Assembly (NCBI GenBank): GCA_002396665.1
Contig: DGYJ01000053.1
Location: 308-10,577, forward strand
Direction: 5' to 3'
From: Bdellovibrionaceae bacterium UBA5009
Lineage (GTDB): Bacteria; Bdellovibrionota; Bdellovibrionia; Bdellovibrionales; Bdellovibrionaceae
Length of the DNA: 10,270 bases
The notes below the pieces were generated by a model. That model had not been told where the DNA came from, did no database searches, and worked only from the letters and a program-made list of their open reading frames with translations. Positions within the stretch are counted from its first letter, which is position 1. Each line of letters opens with the position of its first letter. The translations under genes and the position numbers were made by a program. Below, piece after piece: positions 6,241-10,270 of the stretch.

Positions 6241-6645
6241 ATGGTAAAAATGAGTGTCGTCTACGAAGGTCAAAAGCATTGCTCGCTGACCCATGGCCCA
6301 TCAGGTTCGATCATCCAAACTGACGCGCCGAAAGACAATCAAGGTAAGGGAGAGGCCTTTTCGCCCACGGATTTGGTCGGTGCTGCGCTTGGCAGCTGTA
6401 TATTAACAACCATGGCTATTGTGGCAGAGCGTGATGGAATAGATTTTACGACGGCACGGGCTGATGTTGAAAAAGAAATGAGCCCTGCCCCACGTAAAAT
6501 CGCCGCCTTAAAGGTGAAGATTTACCTTCCTGCTTCGCTGGATGAAAACCATCGGCGTAAATTTGAAGCCACTGCGAAGGCTTGTCCAGTGCATAAAAGC
6601 CTACACCCAGATGTTCAGTTGCCCATGGAGTTTATTTACGAATAG
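6241..6645 (+). CDS. OsmC/YhfA-family redox protein (organic hydroperoxide reductase-like)
   Basis: OsmC-family proteins are dimeric thiol peroxidases that reduce organic hydroperoxides with a pair of conserved cysteines. Both are present: Cys53 in GAALGSCILTTM, at the start of the long core helix, and Cys115 in AKACPVHKSL. The glutamate and proline of GEAFSPTDLV (37-46) match the family active-site region. At 134 aa the length is typical. The C-terminal end (CPVHKSL...LPMEFIYE) is closer to the YhfA-like OsmC branch than to Ohr, so the substrate is not certain. A purine-rich AAAGAGAG (6227-6234) six bases before the ATG supports the start; a second ATG at codon 4 is possible. The downstream S8 protease begins 36 bases after the stop, so co-transcription is likely. 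The protein is cytoplasmic, with no signal peptide. Confidence 0.9.
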   Translation: MVKMSVVYEGQKHCSLTHGPSGSIIQTDAPKDNQGKGEAFSPTDLVGAALGSCILTTMAIVAERDGIDFTTARADVEKEMSPAPRKIAALKVKIYLPASLDENHRRKFEATAKACPVHKSLHPDVQLPMEFIYE

Positions 6646-6681
6646 AATGATCTTGGTCTGGATGCAGGAAACGGAGGGGTT

Positions 6682-7842
6682 ATGATTCGTGTATTTTTAT
6701 TCATTGGACTTTTGGGTTTTTGTTTTCATACCTATGCCGACGAGTACATTCTTAAAACCAAAGGCGAAATGAAAAGTGATTTTTTTAAAGATTATGGAAT
6801 CACAGCATTGGACTATCATTCTGCAGGGCAGATTTATAAAGTTGAAATTCCAAATTCAAAAATTTTATCGGGCCTGCAAAATTTAAAATCTAATGATCAA
6901 ATTGAATATGTTATTCCCAACGTGAAAATTCAGATTGAGCCCATGATTGGCGAAGAAATGGATCTTAAGTCAGTGCAATTATTGGATCAATGGTCATTGC
7001 CTAAGATTCGGATGCAAGAGGCCTGGCAAAAAGCAGGAAATTTAGGTTCAAGAAAAATTGTCGTTGCCGTCATTGATACGGGTGTCGACGTCAAGCATCC
7101 AGCCTTGGCCCCGAATATTGTTCCTGGTTTCAGCTTCACAAAAAACAATTCTGATGTGACAGATAAAAATGGTCACGGAACACATTGCGCAGGGGTCATC
7201 GGAGCCACTGGGCTTGTTGTGAAGGGTGTTGTTGGAGTGATGCCAGTTGTTTCCATCATGCCATTACAATTTATTGATGCCAATGGTTTGGGAAATCTTT
7301 ATACCGGCATTAAAGCCATTGATTATGCGATTGAAAAAAAAGTTGATGTTATTTCGGCCAGTTGGGGAGTGCAAGTCAGTGAACCCGGAATTGGGATTGC
7401 TCTTAAAGAAGCCGCCGAGCGTGCTGATCGCGCCGGTGTGATTTTTGTTAACTCCACTGGAAATGCTAATCGTGATAATGATGTCGTTGCAGCTTATCCA
7501 GCCAATGCCAATACTCCAAGCATGCTGGCTGTGGCGGCCACGGGCCTTGATGATGTTAAAATCCCCATGTCAAACTATGGCTTGAAAAATGTCCATATTG
7601 CAGCCCCTGGTTTTGAAATTATTAGCACTTTTCCCAAGGGAAAATACAAAAAAGAATCTGGCACATCCATGGCAACACCGATGGTCGCAGGCCTTGTGGC
7701 CTTCATGAAAGCTCAGCGTCCAGAATTAACGGGTGCAGAGATTCGAAAAATTTTGCAGGACACTGGAGCAAGAGCAGACATTCAAAATGCCTGTCGTTGT
7801 CGTATAGATGCCGCCGCTGCGATCAGTGCAATTCTAAATTAG
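6682..7842 (+). CDS. Secreted subtilisin-family (S8) serine protease with N-terminal propeptide
   Basis: This is an exported serine endopeptidase. Residues 1-19 form a signal peptide (hydrophobic VFLFIGLLGFCF, then TYA|DE). Cys14 is preceded by Phe, so it is not a proper lipobox. Residues about 20-90 look like an inhibitor I9-type propeptide (YILKTKGE... IEYVIPNVKIQ), followed by the linker QWSLPKIRMQEAW typical of subtilases. The catalytic residues are Asp132 (AVIDTGVD), His165 (NGHGTHCAG), oxyanion Asn261 (NSTGNAN) and Ser329 (SGTSMATPMVAGLVAF). At 386 aa it is a compact subtilase without an extra C-terminal domain. A CxC pair occurs near the end (NACRCRIDA). GGAGG at 6673-6677 gives a strong ribosome-binding site. 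It follows the OsmC gene and converges on the MFS gene 13 bases away. It is the second secreted protease in the window, of a different catalytic class from the first. Confidence 0.95.
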   Translation: MIRVFLFIGLLGFCFHTYADEYILKTKGEMKSDFFKDYGITALDYHSAGQIYKVEIPNSKILSGLQNLKSNDQIEYVIPNVKIQIEPMIGEEMDLKSVQLLDQWSLPKIRMQEAWQKAGNLGSRKIVVAVIDTGVDVKHPALAPNIVPGFSFTKNNSDVTDKNGHGTHCAGVIGATGLVVKGVVGVMPVVSIMPLQFIDANGLGNLYTGIKAIDYAIEKKVDVISASWGVQVSEPGIGIALKEAAERADRAGVIFVNSTGNANRDNDVVAAYPANANTPSMLAVAATGLDDVKIPMSNYGLKNVHIAAPGFEIISTFPKGKYKKESGTSMATPMVAGLVAFMKAQRPELTGAEIRKILQDTGARADIQNACRCRIDAAAAISAILN

Positions 7843-7855
7843 TTTTACTGTTCGA

Positions 7856-9088
7856 CTAAGCTTGTGCTTGATTTTTGATGGTGCGATCAATTCGATACAT
7901 CATAAACATTGTTATCACGGCAGCACCAATGACGACGTAACCAATCACATTAAAGCGCTCAAGATAACCATCTTGATTTTGTATGACAATCAATCCAGCG
8001 ATCAAGGATGCAATGCCGCCAGAGACTTGCTGAATTGAAGAATTCACAGACATAAATGATCCACGATTTTCAGGTTTTGGAACTGCTGTCATCAAGGCTT
8101 GTGAGGGGATCATTCGTGAAGAGATTCCAACAAACATAATTACGCTAATAAGAATCAACATTGGCAAAGTCGTATGTCCTAAATTTGTATAAATTAAGAC
8201 CATGATGACACTTAGAACTGATCCAGCAAAAAAGACCTTTAGTTTTCCGACTTTGTCACTGAGGCGGCCGACGATGGGGCCTGCGATCATGGACCCAATA
8301 CCAGTGACTAGATAAACAAAAGGCAATTGTTCAACAGATATTCCAAGATTATGAACACTGTAGGCGCTACCAAAAGGCATTAGCATATATCCACCTGTTG
8401 CAAGTAGGGCTGTAGCTGCAAAGCCTTGGATATGTCTTGGAATTGTAAGTGTTGCATACAAGTGATGAAATGGGTTTTTGTCGACTCGCTTTGCAAGATG
8501 TCCATCGATGGGTTTTAGATAATACCAAATAAGAAATCCAACCAGCACACTAACAGCAACAATCATTAAAAAAGGTGCATGCCAATTGAGATGATTTGAT
8601 AAATAAAGGCCGATGGGGATTCCCAAAATTTGACTGACAGCAAATGCGGTTTGAATAACACCCATGACTCTTCCGCGTTTTTCGAAGGGAAACAAATCAG
8701 TTGTGATCGCAAAAACGATGGAACCGATCACGCCGCCAAAGATTCCAGTGATCATTCGTGCCGCTAAAAGAAATTCATAGGATGTCGCTATTCCGCAAAG
8801 TAAAGTCCCAAAAACAAATCCAGAGTAAAAGAAAAGTAAAAGTTTTTTTCTATCGAAACGATCGGCAAAACCTGCGGCCAGTAATCCAGAGGCCCCAGCG
8901 CTGAAGGCGTAGACAGAAACGACAAGGCCAAACTGCGAAGTGGTTACATTCAAAGCAGGCATTAATATGGCCCCAAGGGGGGATAAAATCATAAAATCTA
9001 AAATGATTGTGAATTGCAAAAAGGCTAATATGGCGATGACAAACTTCTGGTATCCAGTAAATACGTCTTTTTCTGGTTGCGAATGCAT
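7856..9088 (-). CDS. MFS transporter, DHA1-like, 12 transmembrane helices
   Basis: This inner-membrane secondary transporter has a length (410 aa) and hydrophobic pattern that suit 12 helices in two halves. Family marks include an Asp in the first helix (ILDFMILSP, Asp31), motif A in the loop between helices 2 and 3 (GFADRFDRKK, 73-82), motif B (RMITGIFGG, 111-119), a motif-C-like stretch in helix 5 (FAVSQILGIPIG, 149-160) and a degenerate motif A in the second half (GRLSDKVGKLK). These point to proton-coupled drug or metabolite efflux of the DHA1 type, but the substrate cannot be read from sequence. ATG is preceded by AAGGA at a good distance. It is transcribed toward the S8 gene and probably alone: 153 bases separate its start from the upstream SafE-like gene, enough for its own promoter. 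Confidence 0.92.
   Translation of the reverse strand: MHSQPEKDVFTGYQKFVIAILAFLQFTIILDFMILSPLGAILMPALNVTTSQFGLVVSVYAFSAGASGLLAAGFADRFDRKKLLLFFYSGFVFGTLLCGIATSYEFLLAARMITGIFGGVIGSIVFAITTDLFPFEKRGRVMGVIQTAFAVSQILGIPIGLYLSNHLNWHAPFLMIVAVSVLVGFLIWYYLKPIDGHLAKRVDKNPFHHLYATLTIPRHIQGFAATALLATGGYMLMPFGSAYSVHNLGISVEQLPFVYLVTGIGSMIAGPIVGRLSDKVGKLKVFFAGSVLSVIMVLIYTNLGHTTLPMLILISVIMFVGISSRMIPSQALMTAVPKPENRGSFMSVNSSIQQVSGGIASLIAGLIVIQNQDGYLERFNVIGYVVIGAAVITMFMMYRIDRTIKNQAQA
7858..7876 (+). terminator. Weak terminator-like hairpin at the convergent S8/MFS junction
   Basis: AAGC-TTGT-GCTT (7858-7869) is followed by a run of five T at 7872-7876. The hairpin lies 16 bases past the S8 stop, inside the 3' end of the MFS gene. 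The four-pair stem is short. Another stem, TTAGT/ACTAA (7839-7843 with 7855-7859), spans both stop codons and would compete with it. Confidence 0.25.
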
Positions 9089-9241
9089 AGGTGATTCCTT
9101 TTCGAGGGGGATAACTCAAATATGACATAACTTAAATCCGTGGGTACAAATTAAAGACGAACTTTATTAAATGATACAGAAGTCCAGACTTTTTAGTTGG
9201 TTATGGACCTGTTTCTATGGGTTCAAGAATAGGCCTTCAAG
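9089..9241. other. Non-coding spacer upstream of the MFS gene
   Basis: This spacer must hold the end of the ccoG/SafE-like transcript and the MFS promoter. A short hairpin, AAGT-CCAG-ACTT followed by T's on the + strand, lies near 9180-9195, and ATAACT occurs twice sixteen bases apart near 9111-9132. I see no convincing -35/-10 pair and no gene. Confidence 0.4.
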
Positions 9242-9910
9242 TTATGAAATAAAAAAGTGAGAAAATAACGAGTACAAACTTGATCCTAACACGACCAAAG
9301 TAACGATTCTTTTTTGTCTAGGATTCGTGTTGGATGACAATTTGTTTAGAAAAAAGGGGAAGGCCTGTAAAGCCGGAATTGATGATAACGAAAATAAAAA
9401 CATCACCAAAGCTCCGGCCCAGGGGCTTTGCGTGGCTGCTGAGGCCACAACAAAACTGTAAAGCCAACCACAGGGAAGAAGCACACTGCTTAAACCTAAA
9501 CCCCAAAAGCCAAACTTTTGCCATTTTTCATTCTGGCTTTTTTGCATAAAAAAGCGAATGGCTTTTTTTTGTATAGAATATTTTTTTGAAAAATTATTTC
9601 CAGTTGAATGATTCAACAATAAAGAATTTTGGCTGAAGTAGGCCAAAGCTAAAATTAAGGTTGATAATAAAATAAAGAGTACCACTTTCAATTCAAGGTT
9701 TGCAGACAGCACAAAGTGCTTTCCAAGCCAACCACAAATAAGTCCCAGCAATGAATAGGATATTAAACGTCCAGCATGATAGTAAAATAAAGATTTTTTT
9801 TGTCCTGCAAAGCTTGCGAGAGGTCCACACATCATCCCACAGTGCCAACTTCCTAAAAAGGCGGATGCGACAAGTGTTGAAATTAAAAACATCAAAGAAT
9901 TATTGGCCAT
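9242..9910 (-). CDS. TauE/SafE-like (DsbD_2-type) integral membrane protein linked to cbb3 oxidase genes
   Basis: The protein is hydrophobic, with about six transmembrane helices (near 6-28, 43-63, 72-92, 133-156, 162-182 and 198-218). It has marks of the family usually annotated 'sulfite exporter TauE/SafE' or 'cytochrome c biogenesis transmembrane region', found beside cbb3 oxidase genes: GSWHCGMMCGPL (20-31) with His23, Cys24 and Cys28, YHAGRLISYSLLG (44-56) and LLPCGWLY (144-151) with Cys147. The paired Cys and His residues in the first and fourth helices resemble the DsbD/CcdA membrane core and suggest thiol or copper handling for oxidase assembly. The annotated sulfite export role is not established for this branch. 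The ATG lies inside the end of ccoG (11-base overlap), so translational coupling is likely. A soluble, Lys-rich loop separates helices 3 and 4 (about 93-130). Confidence 0.85.
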   Translation of the reverse strand: MANNSLMFLISTLVASAFLGSWHCGMMCGPLASFAGQKKSLFYYHAGRLISYSLLGLICGWLGKHFVLSANLELKVVLFILLSTLILALAYFSQNSLLLNHSTGNNFSKKYSIQKKAIRFFMQKSQNEKWQKFGFWGLGLSSVLLPCGWLYSFVVASAATQSPWAGALVMFLFSLSSIPALQAFPFFLNKLSSNTNPRQKRIVTLVVLGSSLYSLFSHFFIS

Positions 9911-10270
9911 TTTGTGGACCTAGAATTTGAAAATCTTTTTTAATCTCATTAAATTTAATTTTCACATTTTTATCGTGACTATTTTTCCAGTCATTATCAA
10001 TTAAGAAAAGATGAACAATTTTATCTTTTCCGGCCTCGATTATAACTGGATTTTCTGGTGTAGAAATATTGTACTGTCCAACATTTATATTTTCTGGGTC
10101 TAAGGCAATTTGAATGCTCGCACTTTGGTTGGATTGATTTTTGATGTGGGCTTTAAAGTGATTTGTCACAGTGGTTTTGCCATCAGCAGTTTGTAGAACT
10201 TGAAATGGCTGCTCTTTTGCCCTGAGCAAGCTAATATCATAATCAGCTCGTGTAGATATAAAATAAATCC
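9900..10270 (-). CDS. ccoG: Cytochrome c oxidase accessory protein CcoG (FixG/RdxA), C-terminal part, cut by the right edge
   Basis: The frame is open from the right edge to the TAA at 9900-9902. About 123 residues are visible, beginning IYFISTRADYDISLLRAKEQ. A TTG codon at 10227-10229 lies inside this continuous frame and is not the true start. Phrases such as DISLLRAKEQPFQVLQTADG, NHFKAHIKNQSNQ and the final beta strands match the end of CcoG: the linker after the last membrane helix and the C-terminal Ig-like domain. In the whole family this follows a membrane-bound part with 4Fe-4S ferredoxin motifs. CcoG is reported to reduce Cu(II) to Cu(I) for copper insertion into cbb3 oxidase. The 4Fe-4S part would lie beyond the window. 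The rest of a ccoNOP cluster is expected farther right, which would imply microaerobic respiration. Confidence 0.85.
   Translation of the reverse strand, partial: IYFISTRADYDISLLRAKEQPFQVLQTADGKTTVTNHFKAHIKNQSNQSASIQIALDPENINVGQYNISTPENPVIIEAGKDKIVHLFLIDNDWKNSHDKNVKIKFNEIKKDFQILGPQNGQ

Noticed and set aside
6694..6750. S8 protease as a lipoprotein, because Cys14 lies in the signal sequence
   Set aside because: The residue before the Cys is Phe (LGFC), which does not fit a lipobox; a signal peptidase I site at TYA|DE is better.
1..10270. Search for CRISPR arrays, tRNA/rRNA genes, insertion sequences, toxin-antitoxin pairs or other defence genes
   Set aside because: No repeat-spacer pattern, RNA-gene signature, transposase or recognised defence domain was seen; gene spacing is tight and the genes are mostly housekeeping or secreted enzymes.

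Overview
The window looks like an ordinary, densely coded stretch of chromosome from a Gram-negative, respiring bacterium with AT-leaning DNA. Eleven coding regions are supported, two of them cut by the window edges. No rRNA, tRNA, CRISPR array, insertion sequence or phage gene is visible. The mix of secreted proteases, a CcoG-type cbb3 oxidase assembly gene, DbpA, RsmG and a four-S1-domain protein would suit a Bdellovibrio-like predatory or saprophytic proteobacterium (Bdellovibrionota). That placement is an inference from gene style and not proven by any marker seen here.

Left part (1-2709): a probable C-terminal tail of an unidentified + strand gene; a GreA/GreB-related transcription factor on the - strand; a divergent conserved gene of unknown function (132 aa) on the + strand; and a large exported papain-family (C1A) protease on the - strand. 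The protease has a cathepsin-B-like propeptide and a beta-rich C-terminal extension. Middle part (2867-6128): rsmG (16S rRNA m7G methyltransferase) and a dbpA-type DEAD-box helicase form a + strand ribosome-assembly pair. They meet, with no base between the stop codons, a convergent gene for a four-S1-domain RNA-binding protein. With the GreA-like factor this makes an RNA/translation-oriented neighbourhood.

Right part (6241-10270): an OsmC-family thiol peroxidase-like protein and an exported subtilisin-family (S8) protease form a likely + strand pair. They converge on an MFS transporter. Beyond that, on the - strand, lie the end of ccoG and, overlapping it by 11 bases, a TauE/SafE-like (DsbD_2-type) six-helix membrane protein with an HCxxxC motif. 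These two are probably the tail of a cbb3 cytochrome oxidase (ccoNOP-G) cluster entering from the right edge.

The most distinctive non-coding signal is a perfect 8-bp inverted repeat with a 9-base spacer (AAATAGTC / GACTATTT). It abuts a candidate -35 box of the papain-like protease and is a plausible operator. rsmG has no visible Shine-Dalgarno and a candidate promoter placed so that its transcript would be leaderless. I found no clear evidence of a wholly new multi-gene system.
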